From NCBI GenBank assembly GCA_016763955.1, contig JAESSU010000090.1, positions 1 to 5,801 of the forward strand: DNA of 5,801 nucleotides. The letters are read 5' to 3'. The notes beneath the pieces are model-generated. The model saw only the letters and a program-made list of their open reading frames with translations, was not told the DNA's origin and searched no databases. Position 1 is the first letter of the stretch; the number at the start of each line of letters is the position of its first letter. The DNA comes from Phycisphaeraceae bacterium (lineage in GTDB: Bacteria; Planctomycetota; Phycisphaerae; Phycisphaerales; Phycisphaeraceae). Positions 1 through 5,018 of the stretch are shown here, one piece after another. The position numbers and the translations under genes are program-made.

Positions 1-1
1 C

Positions 2-890
2 TGGCCAGTACCTCTTAATTGCCTTGATGAATTACATATGATGGATTTTAGAACCTGACTTTTGACCAACTATACGCGAGACACAGCTCAAAAAGTTCTT
101 TCATCATTTCATTCAACTCTCATAACTATGAAAAAGCGTCGTATAATAGCATCCGACCCAGCGCAAGGTGTCACCATCATTTCAAGCTCCAGATACAAAG
201 AGCCAATTCGTATTCCAACCATGTCAGATTTTCTGGAAATCTTGCGGACTGCTGACCGCTTGGCCAATTCGTCTAACGTTCAAATATCGAGCTCTTGGGA
301 ACGATACCGTGCCATGATTTATCTCGCGGCTGATAGTGGAATGCGCCCCCAGGAATATATTGCATTACCGCCTCGTGGTCTCCACGACAATGGCGTTGAA
401 ATCGTGCAGGCATTAGAATGCCATAGGCCCACCTAAAACCAAGGCAGGTAGGCGTTTTATAGTGCTAGATAGTATTTCTCTGGGAATGGCTCAAAGTTAT
501 TTAGCAAAGAATAAAAATGCCGAGTTCGTGTTTGCAGCGCGTGAGACGGGGTCATGGCAGACATACAATCATTACCTTGTGCAAGGATGGCATCGGCTCA
601 TGGATGAAGCTGGGTTTACCGATGAAATTGAACGTGACGGCAAAACCTTACGTGTGAGAAAATATACTCCATATTCGCTCAGGCATTTTTTTGCATCTGT
701 TCTTATTGATCAAAATAAAAGCCCATTGTACCTGCAATCTGTAATGGGCCATGAAAACATCAAGATGACATATGATGTTTATGGTCACCTCTTGCGTAAG
801 AAAGAGCTTGAGCGATCTGCTGATCGTGGGGGCATAATCCATACTGTTCGAGAAGAGTTATGTGGCGAGGCTGTGGCAGAAAAGCACTAA
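2..890 (+). pseudogene. Tyrosine-recombinase (phage/ICE-type) integrase, 5'-truncated by window edge, with a nonsense codon and a frameshift
   Basis: This gene once encoded a site-specific recombinase that inserts an element into a tRNA gene. The reading frame is open from base 2 and is interrupted by TGA at 56-58. The flanking residues DFRT and LLTNYTRDTAQK read straight through, so an original TGG (Trp) is likely. The frame continues to the Arg box (GMRPQE, near 340-357), then shifts: TAA at 434-436 ends it, while the next frame gives IGPPKTKAGRRFIVLD from 423. One extra base near 419-422 explains this. After the shift come the Lys of the beta-hairpin (PKTKAGRR), YSLRHFFAS (Tyr where the classical box has His; Arg kept), MGHENI and the nucleophile in TYDVYGHLL. 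The stop is 888-890, only 24 bases before the tRNA-derived att core. The short open stretches from TTG 62 and GTG 462 are fragments, not genes. Family call is firm; inactivity is inferred from two independent lesions. Confidence 0.88.
861..880 (+). repeat. Candidate integrase arm-type repeats, left pair (TGTGGC x2)
   Basis: Two TGTGGC hexamers occur ten bases apart at 861-866 and 872-877, inside the last codons of the integrase and about 40 bases left of the att core. Tyrosine integrases bind short direct repeats of this kind (arm sites) flanking the core. The identification rests on repetition and position only. Confidence 0.45.
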
Positions 891-894
891 TACA

Positions 895-918
895 CTGATA
901 TAATTGAAAATATATCAG
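895..918. repeat. Perfect 8-bp inverted repeat between integrase stop and att core
   Basis: CTGATATA at 895-902 and TATATCAG at 911-918 are exact reverse complements around an 8-base A-rich spacer. The right arm runs into the anticodon-stem sequence of the tRNA fragment. It could be a weak stem-loop downstream of the integrase (no U tract follows) or part of the recombination site. A repeat of this size is not rare by chance in 5.8 kb, so only its position makes it notable. Confidence 0.45.
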
Positions 919-966
919 CCTTCCAAGCTGAATATGCCGGTTCTATCCCGGTCGCCCGCTCCACCA
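915..966 (+). other. att site: 3' half of a tRNA-Gly(TCC) gene, 5' half absent
   Basis: The sequence folds as the second half of a glycine tRNA. The anticodon stem is TCAGC/GCTGA (915-919, 927-931) around loop CTTCCAA with anticodon TCC. A five-base variable region follows. The T arm GCCGG/CCGGT (936-940, 948-952, one G-U pair) holds loop TTCTATC. The acceptor strand is CGCCCGC, then discriminator T and encoded CCA (961-963), followed by a second CCA. Nothing upstream resembles a D arm or the matching 5' acceptor strand, so this is not a working tRNA gene. Position 57 of the T loop is T where a purine is almost universal, consistent with lack of selection. An integrase immediately upstream and homology starting in the anticodon stem are the classic signature of integration into a tRNA gene. 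The intact tRNA copy should lie at the other end of the element, left of this window. Confidence 0.9.
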
Positions 967-1024
967 ATTAAATCAATAGCTTAACGGTGGTTTGTTTTTC
1001 ATATTCAATAAGCATTGTTGTTTT

Positions 1025-1109
1025 TGCCACAAATACAAACCCGAGAAAACACGCAGAAACCCTTACTTGTCTACGACAACCTAAATGAACTTGTGGCAGA
1101 GTTGTGGCG
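1025..1109. repeat. Candidate integrase arm-type repeats, right group (TTGTGGC: one inverted, two direct)
   Basis: An inverted copy (TTGCCACAAA, 1025-1033) is followed by two direct copies, TTGTGGCAGA at 1091-1100 and TTGTGGCGA at 1102-1109. Their spacing resembles the left pair in the integrase 3' end, where the same two endings (GA and AGA) occur in the opposite order. The rest of the gene-free stretch 967-1187 is AT-rich and shows no ORF, RNA gene or convincing promoter. Confidence 0.45.
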
Positions 1110-1187
1110 AAACCTGACTGATTATAGAGATTAAATCTGTCTCATTTCATATGAAGACGGACATGTACCTCTACTCTTACGCAACTC

Positions 1188-1796
1188 TCAACCCACTCCC
1201 AGCCTCTCGAACCCGCGCTTGATGGTCAGGCGTGACACGCCATAACGATATGCCATTTCATCCAGCGTGAAGCCATCCTGCATCATGGCTTGATGGGCAT
1301 TGAGGATTTGCACTTCAACCAGCTTGTATTTCGGGCCGAGTTTTTGCCCACGCGCTTTGGCAGCGTCCAGCCCGGCCAGTGTGTTTTCACGGATCAGGTC
1401 GCGGTGGAACTCTGCCAGTGCGCTGAACAGGTGATAGACCAGTTTACCGTCCGGTGTGGTGGTATTGATGCCTTCACTGACCGAGCAAAAATGAATACCT
1501 TCTTTTTGGAAGCGTGTCAGTAAATCCGCCAGATGCAGCACCGAACGCCCAAGGCGGCACAGCTTGAACACCACGAACACGTCACCCGACCTGACCTCAC
1601 GCAGCGCCTTATCGAGCCCCGGACGTTTGGCCTTGGCACCGGATACGCCATGGTCACTAAAAATATGATCGCAATTGACCATGTTCAGCGCGTCCATTTG
1701 CATATCCAGCTTTTGTGATTTTGTGGACACCCGCGCATAGCCAATGCGCCTCGCACCTTCAAACCTTGGCTCGTCAAATTCAGGAAAAACAACCAT
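1188..1796 (-). CDS. Serine recombinase of the resolvase/invertase family
   Basis: A 202-residue small serine recombinase that cuts and rejoins DNA at paired sites, as in Tn3-type resolvases and Hin/Pin invertases. The N-terminal catalytic domain begins IGYARVSTKSQ, with conserved Arg22 and nucleophile Ser24. It continues through DHGVSGAKAKRPG (conserved Arg58) and the RLGR segment (Arg81, Arg84), then the long dimerisation helix (LAEFHRDLIRENTLAGLDAAKARG). A short C-terminal helix-turn-helix (DEMAYRYGVSRLTIKRGFERLG, about 178-199) binds DNA. Length is normal for the family. ATG 1796 is preferred over GTG 1802 because GGAG lies 8 bases before the ATG but only 2 before the GTG; an in-frame TGA lies just upstream. 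One oddity: Cys80 replaces the Asp of the usual K-L-D-R-L-G-R motif. The gene looks richer in G+C than both flanks, suggesting separate acquisition. Whether it is a resolvase or an invertase cannot be told from sequence alone. Confidence 0.93.
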   Translation of the reverse strand: MVVFPEFDEPRFEGARRIGYARVSTKSQKLDMQMDALNMVNCDHIFSDHGVSGAKAKRPGLDKALREVRSGDVFVVFKLCRLGRSVLHLADLLTRFQKEGIHFCSVSEGINTTTPDGKLVYHLFSALAEFHRDLIRENTLAGLDAAKARGQKLGPKYKLVEVQILNAHQAMMQDGFTLDEMAYRYGVSRLTIKRGFERLGVG

Positions 1797-1802
1797 ATTC
1801 AC

Positions 1803-1891
1803 GACTCCGCATCATGATCACAAACGATCAATTGCGTCTGCTGGTTTATAACAAACTCGTGAAAGGTATCTCTGAACAGGAATGCAAAATT
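1803..1891 (-). other. Upstream region of the serine recombinase; no gene
   Basis: No convincing coding sequence lies here. On the minus strand it is the leader of the recombinase and would be where its promoter and any recombination site sit. A small inverted repeat, TGATC/GATCA, spaced six bases, lies at about 1814-1829 close to the start codon. TTATAA at about 1845-1850 could serve as a -10 box, but I see no good -35 partner. The plus-strand open frame crossing this stretch also covers the antisense of the recombinase start and is taken as a shadow. Confidence 0.4.
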
Positions 1892-2096
1892 GAAATCGAC
1901 GAGAGCTATTTCGATCTGACCGGCAAACTCAGCAGTTTCTGCCTCGAGTTGTTCGGCAAATACCATGCGGACCTTGCGGTAAAATAGCGCTGCTGTATTC
2001 ACTTGAAGGCCCATTAAATCAGGAACCGTTCAGTCATAAAAATCTCCAGCAACTTGCGTTGGGCGATATCCCTTAACCTGCAACGCTTTAAACCCA
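1892..2096 (-). pseudogene. Remnant of an IS1595-family (IS1016-like) transposase, N-terminal part only
   Basis: Read on the minus strand, ATG 2096 opens MGLKRCRLRDIAQRKLLEIF and runs to TAA after FMTERFLI. The next frame continues with VPDLMGLQVNTAALFYRKVR, MVFAEQLEAETAEFAGQIEI. Together these match the family's N-terminal layout: a basic start with KLLE.F, a helix-turn-helix of the TAR.AADL.G...NTA.LFYRK type, then the acidic stretch leading to (G)-x-I-E-x-D-E-S-Y-F-G-G. One indel near 2024-2030 breaks the frame. At the catalytic motif the expected IDESYF reads IALVDF, because 11-15 bases there are inverted. The family's following glycine/basic segment (GG.RKGKRGRG) is missing, so about two thirds of the transposase has been lost. 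No terminal inverted repeats or target duplication were found. The family call rests on remembered consensus, not a search. Confidence 0.72.
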
Positions 2097-2138
2097 TAAG
2101 CCACCTTAAATAATTTTACTTATCTACAACAATCCCTT

Positions 2139-2666
2139 TTAAAATAACGACAGTTTGATTGTTTTACCGTTTTGGTCCAATGCAATATGACTGCGTTCAA
2201 TTCGTATTAATGTGCCCAAGGGCGAGTTTTCACCTAATTTAACCTCCAAGGGCGCTGGGTTGCCATCAACGGCAATGATCGCTCGTTTATTTAGTCCACG
2301 CCCAAATATACCTAGTAAGCGACCGGTCTTGGGCGGTGGTGGTGGGACGATGCGTACGGATGGCCGCGGCTGGACAGTATTGGAGAGTGGAGCTGCAGGT
2401 CGTACATATTTTGAGCGATTTAGCACAAAAGGAGATTTTTCCAAAAGCTTGGTATTAGAGGTCACGTCATAGCTCAGGGTTTCAGTTGGTTGGATTTGAA
2501 TATTTGATGGCTCAGTTGCTTTGAGAGAGTTGTGTTCACGGCTAGAGCTTAATTCTGGTGTGCTGGCGCCAGCAAAAAGGAATAAACGCAGCAGAATTAC
2601 CAAAAGTGTAAGAGCAAGCATTACGCTGGATAACCCGGAAAACAATCGCAATAAGAGTGTTTTCAT
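2139..2666 (-). CDS. GspC/PilP-like bitopic inner-membrane protein of the type II secretion system
   Basis: A 175-residue protein, last of the visible operon. Residues about 8-32 form one transmembrane helix after a short basic N-terminus (MKTLLLRLFSGLSSVMLALTL onward). A low-complexity Ser/Thr/Pro-rich linker follows with VPPPPPK near residues 108-114. The C-terminal domain of about 60 residues has the pattern LLGIFGRG...RAIIAVDG.PAPLEVKLGE....GTLIRIERSHIALDQNG.....SLF. This resembles the homology region of GspC, and PilP of type IV pili, which links the inner-membrane platform to the secretin. Some groups name the gene in this operon position gspN, so no symbol is given. ATG 2666 overlaps the gspM stop by 4 bases (ATGA) and has a strong GGAGG seven bases upstream. 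No terminator hairpin is evident downstream, and IS debris starts about 40 bases past the stop. Confidence 0.7.
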   Translation of the reverse strand: MKTLLLRLFSGLSSVMLALTLLVILLRLFLFAGASTPELSSSREHNSLKATEPSNIQIQPTETLSYDVTSNTKLLEKSPFVLNRSKYVRPAAPLSNTVQPRPSVRIVPPPPPKTGRLLGIFGRGLNKRAIIAVDGNPAPLEVKLGENSPLGTLIRIERSHIALDQNGKTIKLSLF

Positions 2667-3202
2667 GTTGGCGCCTCCGACTTAATCAGGCGCAATATAT
2701 GCATCTGAATTACAGTGTTCGTATCGGGTCGTTCTCTGCCAATTGGGGTTAGTTGAATATGATCAACAAATACACTGGGTTGTTCTGCTTCTAACAGGTT
2801 CAAGAAGTCAACAAAGCCTTTTAGATCACCACGAGCACGTATAGTTACCGGTACGGTTTGTGTGCCTGGGCTAAATGAATTGGATTGACCAGCTCGCATC
2901 AAATCTAATTCAAGTTTTGCTTCACGAGCTAACACACCAAGGCGCGCTTGAAAGGACAGCATGTGCGTTGAAGGATCATCGGTAGCAAAAGTGTTTTCGG
3001 GAAGGCTGGGCAGTGGTAAACGTCTAGCAGAAAGACGGGTTAAAGTTTCTTGATACCCGGTAACCCGTTGTTCCGTGACTTTTCTTTCCAAATGCATGAA
3101 AAATGCATCGCTCATAGAGGACCAAAGTTGCAACCCAATAAAAGATGCTATGAATAACACAACAAAAATAGTTTCTAATTTGTTTTTAAGTTGCTTATTC
3201 AT
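2663..3202 (-). CDS. gspM: GspM/PilO-like inner-membrane platform protein
   Basis: A 179-residue bitopic protein. A short cytoplasmic start (MNKQLKNKLE) is followed by one membrane helix (about residues 12-30, IFVVLFIASFIGLQLWSS). A helical, probably coiled-coil stretch rich in E, R and Q comes next, then a C-terminal domain with the beta-strand pattern QTVPVTIRARGDLKGFVDFLNLLEAEQ...VDHIQL. That layout is typical of the PilO/GspM ferredoxin-like fold, and L-x-G-x-x-x-F-L-x-x-L-E is its recurring signature. GspM pairs with GspL to hold the ATPase-pilus platform together in the inner membrane. The start ATG shares a base with the gspL stop (TGATG), and AGGTGG lies 6 bases upstream inside gspL, so translation is probably coupled. 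The symbol is by function and position; sequence divergence leaves some doubt. Confidence 0.77.
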   Translation of the reverse strand: MNKQLKNKLETIFVVLFIASFIGLQLWSSMSDAFFMHLERKVTEQRVTGYQETLTRLSARRLPLPSLPENTFATDDPSTHMLSFQARLGVLAREAKLELDLMRAGQSNSFSPGTQTVPVTIRARGDLKGFVDFLNLLEAEQPSVFVDHIQLTPIGRERPDTNTVIQMHILRLIKSEAPT

Positions 3203-3972
3203 CAGTTACCACCTGACTCAAGATCAGAAACAGCGCGAATTCGTACACTTTGCCTTCCCTGATTTGTAGCTGCGATATCGCTAATGACCTCTATGGTGAA
3301 ATAGTCATTGTTCTGGCTCATGATGCGAACAACGCTGGCACCATCTGTGGCATTTAGTTGGACGACAAGTTCGTTAGGATTCCAGTCTAAATTCCTCCAA
3401 TACGCATTAATAGGAGTAAGCTCGTTAAGGGTTGTGATATCAAAGATTGCTTTGCCTGGGCGACGTAACATAGGGGCCGCAGCCAAAGCGTCCCGTGCCG
3501 CAGCATCGCTGCGCTCTTGGGTGATGGCTTGTCGCGCGGCCTGGCCAAGGTTATTATCCAGTGTTTTTGCAATGGCTAATTGCTGGGTTTCAAATTGTTC
3601 CCAGGCGTTGCCGAACCAATAAAATGACCCAAATGTTAAGATAATTGCCGCAAAGTTTATTCCTGTTTTCATCTTTTGGAGTAGCTGGTCAAATGGACTG
3701 ATTAGGTAAATTGGCTTTTCCATATATGCGTCGTTAACGGTAAACCTCACCCGTTTTGCGCCTTTTGCCTTCGCGGATTTAGATAAATGTTCAAGCTCTT
3801 GTTGCCGGGCTAATGCTATGCGGTATTGTTGGTTTCCGTCGTTCGATCTTCCAATTGGAATCCCTGCGCAAATAATACCTGCAGGTTTAATCGGGGCAGA
3901 AGCTTGTAGCATTAAGCCCAGCATTCGCTCGTGACTTTGGGCATTGCTTTTCGGTATTGTGATGTTTTGCAT
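3202..3972 (-). CDS. gspL: GspL, PilN-type platform protein (intact C-terminal reading frame)
   Basis: A 256-residue frame from the first ATG. The single membrane helix lies near residues 104-122 (GINFAAIILTFGSFYWFGNAW). It is followed by a coiled coil (ETQQLAIAKTLDNN...). The periplasmic part shows the PilN pattern: LNELTPINAYWRNLDWNPNELVVQLNATDGASVVRIMSQNNDYFTIEV. GspL anchors the secretion ATPase and partners GspM. Codons upstream of this ATG are clearly coding in the same frame back to 4020 (ENLIIQLDLPKYAF), resembling the family's 'L..LP' segment, and no Shine-Dalgarno precedes ATG 3972. The true start therefore lies further up and is separated by a frameshift; see the 4005-4217 entry. 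The cytoplasmic region is short and lacks room for the full actin-like domain of enterobacterial GspL. TGATG overlap couples it to gspM. Confidence 0.8.
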   Translation of the reverse strand: MQNITIPKSNAQSHERMLGLMLQASAPIKPAGIICAGIPIGRSNDGNQQYRIALARQQELEHLSKSAKAKGAKRVRFTVNDAYMEKPIYLISPFDQLLQKMKTGINFAAIILTFGSFYWFGNAWEQFETQQLAIAKTLDNNLGQAARQAITQERSDAAARDALAAAPMLRRPGKAIFDITTLNELTPINAYWRNLDWNPNELVVQLNATDGASVVRIMSQNNDYFTIEVISDIAATNQGRQSVRIRAVSDLESGGN

Positions 3973-4004
3973 AAATGCATATTTAGGAAGATCAAGTTGA
4001 ATAA

Positions 4005-4217
4005 TCAGATTTTCGTTATGTATGAACTATCTGGGTTTTCTACATCGGAAGCGTTGGTGAGTCTCTCGCTTTGTTGAAATGACTTGAATTGTAAAGGTTG
4101 CAGACGAACATTGATCCAACGAAGAATGTCACCAATTCTTGATGGCCGATCCAATAATACTTGAGAGACAAATAACGGCCTCCACAAATTCCTCAAACTT
4201 ACCATCTTTATATACAC
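4005..4217 (-). pseudogene. gspL: Probable N-terminal fragment of gspL, out of frame with the rest
   Basis: This 70-codon frame contains LLDRPSRIGDILRWINVRLQPL and ends ...DVENPDSSYITKI at TGA 4005. The RIGDILRW...L..L opening resembles the first helix of PilN-type GspL proteins. The end DSSYI would join naturally to NENLIIQLDLPKYAF in the following frame if one base were restored near 4017-4020. Joined from ATG 4205, the product would be about 330 residues, a plausible GspL length. Start choices are GTG 4217, ATG 4205 (AGGCGG 12 bases upstream) or TTG 4154. The last gives the best family-like N-terminus but lacks an obvious ribosome site. I judge this one gene broken by an indel (real or sequencing error) rather than an independent small gene. 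Confidence 0.58.
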
Positions 4218-4272
4218 CGCCTGCCAACAATATCGTATCGGCAGCTTGCATCGACGCGTCTACGGCCAAGAC
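4129..4272 (-). pseudogene. Displaced C-terminal segment of the second pseudopilin (frame +1)
   Basis: Removing one G of the GG at 4272-4273 lets the pseudopilin read ...SEIIMI-VLAVDASMQAADTILLAGG...FEEFVEAVICLSSIIGSAIKNW, stopping at TGA 4129-4131, for a product of about 181 residues. This frame has ordinary residue usage, whereas the alternative ending is packed with Arg and Cys. It has no good start of its own: TAG lies immediately upstream, and the first ATG is 4251. It overlaps the likely gspL start by 26-77 bases, depending on which gspL start is used. I do not recognise the segment itself, so this is an inference from composition. Confidence 0.48.
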
Positions 4273-4675
4273 CTATCATTATAATTTCACTATCCTCGTG
4301 CAAATAGATCAAGCCTCCATCGAAACTGAATTGGCCCAATAGTTCTGGCACTATGGGGCGGTGTTGTTGTTTACCAACAAAAAACTCTACCTCTTGTGTT
4401 TTTATTCCAAATGCAGGTTCAGCTCGCTCCAAGGCGCGAAGTTCGCCCGCAGCATATCTTGATTGTACCACGTACCCACTGTCTTCTTTGATTGAGGCCA
4501 AGGCCCGGCCCGCAATGTGAATAAAATTACCCAATGCTGCAAACAGTAAAATCATGACCACCAAACCGACGACAACGTCTGTCAGGACAAATCCTTGGTT
4601 TTTTGAAACCTTCGTACGCCAACGGCATTTATTCTGAAATAGGACGCAAAGATGAAAGACGAACAAATTTCTCAT
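4208..4675 (-). CDS. Minor pseudopilin in the gspJ position, with doubtful C-terminus
   Basis: As read, 155 residues. A prepilin signature KNQG-FVLTDVVVGLVVMILLFAALG places peptidase cleavage after Gly28, then one hydrophobic helix that anchors the subunit before assembly. Position +5 is Asp instead of Glu. ATG 4675 is chosen because AGGGGAAG lies five bases upstream. It is nested in the 3' end of the preceding pseudopilin gene (47-base overlap) and gives a long 28-residue leader that is itself partly hydrophobic, unlike the usual short basic leader. No closer ATG, GTG or TTG exists in frame. The body (GYVVQSRYAAGELRALERAEP...) does not let me choose firmly between GspH, J and K; order suggests J. 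The last 22 residues (GLGRRRVDASCRYDIVGRRCI) look non-native and are probably produced by a +1 shift near 4272. Confidence 0.7.
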   Translation of the reverse strand: MRNLFVFHLCVLFQNKCRWRTKVSKNQGFVLTDVVVGLVVMILLFAALGNFIHIAGRALASIKEDSGYVVQSRYAAGELRALERAEPAFGIKTQEVEFFVGKQQHRPIVPELLGQFSFDGGLIYLHEDSEIIMIGLGRRRVDASCRYDIVGRRCI

Positions 4676-5018
4676 TTTTTCTTCCCCTATAATGAACGGT
4701 GACATTTACGATTTCCAAAGTAACACCTAATTCGCCCCGACCAACATCCCACGGTGCAATTGAAACCTCTGTGCGAATGTGGTCGTTAAACGAAAGATTT
4801 AGTAGTAGTTGATCCGGTGCGTGAATCTCTTTTTTGATGATGGCTTGTGCAGTTCGTAATGCCATTTCTTGACGTCGACCTTCGTCAGCAATGCCAACAG
4901 CAACATTTAGCATCTGCAAAGCAGCGCCAACAACTAAAGCCGCCACGATCAAAGCGGTCAAAACATCGACGGTTAAAAATCCATTTTGTCGGTATAATTT
5001 CTGATTTTTGTTGGGCAT
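4629..5018 (-). CDS. gspI: GspI-like minor pseudopilin
   Basis: A 129-residue type II secretion minor pseudopilin. The leader MPNKNQKLYRQNG is basic and 13 residues long. Prepilin peptidase would cut after Gly13, leaving Phe+1 and the helix FLTVDVLTALIVAALVVGAALQ. Position +5 is Asp (Asp18), where most pseudopilins have Glu. The small globular part (ALRTAQAIIKKEI..., then LEIVNVTVHYRGRKNEKFVRLSSLRP) matches the compact GspI layout, which ends in a strand pair and a 'L.T/S.R'-like tail. GspI nucleates the pilus tip with GspJ and GspK. The start overlaps the gspF stop by one base (TAATG) with no strong Shine-Dalgarno, so it probably depends on coupling. The downstream pseudopilin starts inside this gene. 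GspI rather than GspH is chosen by size and order. Confidence 0.72.
   Translation of the reverse strand: MPNKNQKLYRQNGFLTVDVLTALIVAALVVGAALQMLNVAVGIADEGRRQEMALRTAQAIIKKEIHAPDQLLLNLSFNDHIRTEVSIAPWDVGRGELGVTLEIVNVTVHYRGRKNEKFVRLSSLRPISE

Noticed and set aside
462..890. Separate 142-residue integrase gene starting at GTG 462
   Set aside because: Coding continues upstream in the same frame to about 423 and joins the earlier fragment through a single-base shift, so it is the C-terminal part of one broken gene.
1715..1987. Plus-strand 90-codon frame containing KIEIDESYF, as if a transposase ran rightward
   Set aside because: Its first part is antisense to the recombinase start, and its last part is antisense to the recognisable transposase N-terminus. 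The motif itself is explained by the micro-inversion flanked by GAA/TTC.
1063..2135. Near-direct repeat TTACTT[G/A]TCTAC[G/A]ACAA at 1063-1080 and 2116-2133, flanking the recombinase and IS remnant
   Set aside because: About 16 of 19 positions match, which is near the level expected by chance across all pairs in a window this size. No transposon-like ends or target duplication accompany it. The position is suggestive but not enough to call element boundaries.
2101..2140. Possible rho-independent terminator after the last gsp gene (TTTTAAAA palindrome)
   Set aside because: The palindrome is only AT pairs, with no GC stem and no following T tract in the direction of transcription.
2212..2472. 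Plus-strand 86-codon frame with a Gly-rich run
   Set aside because: It is antisense to the proline-rich linker and C-terminal domain of the GspC/PilP-like gene; the Gly run mirrors the Pro run.
3308..3622. Plus-strand 104-codon frame within gspL
   Set aside because: It is antisense to the Ala-rich coiled coil of gspL, where GC-rich codons leave the other strand open. It has no ribosome site or family features.
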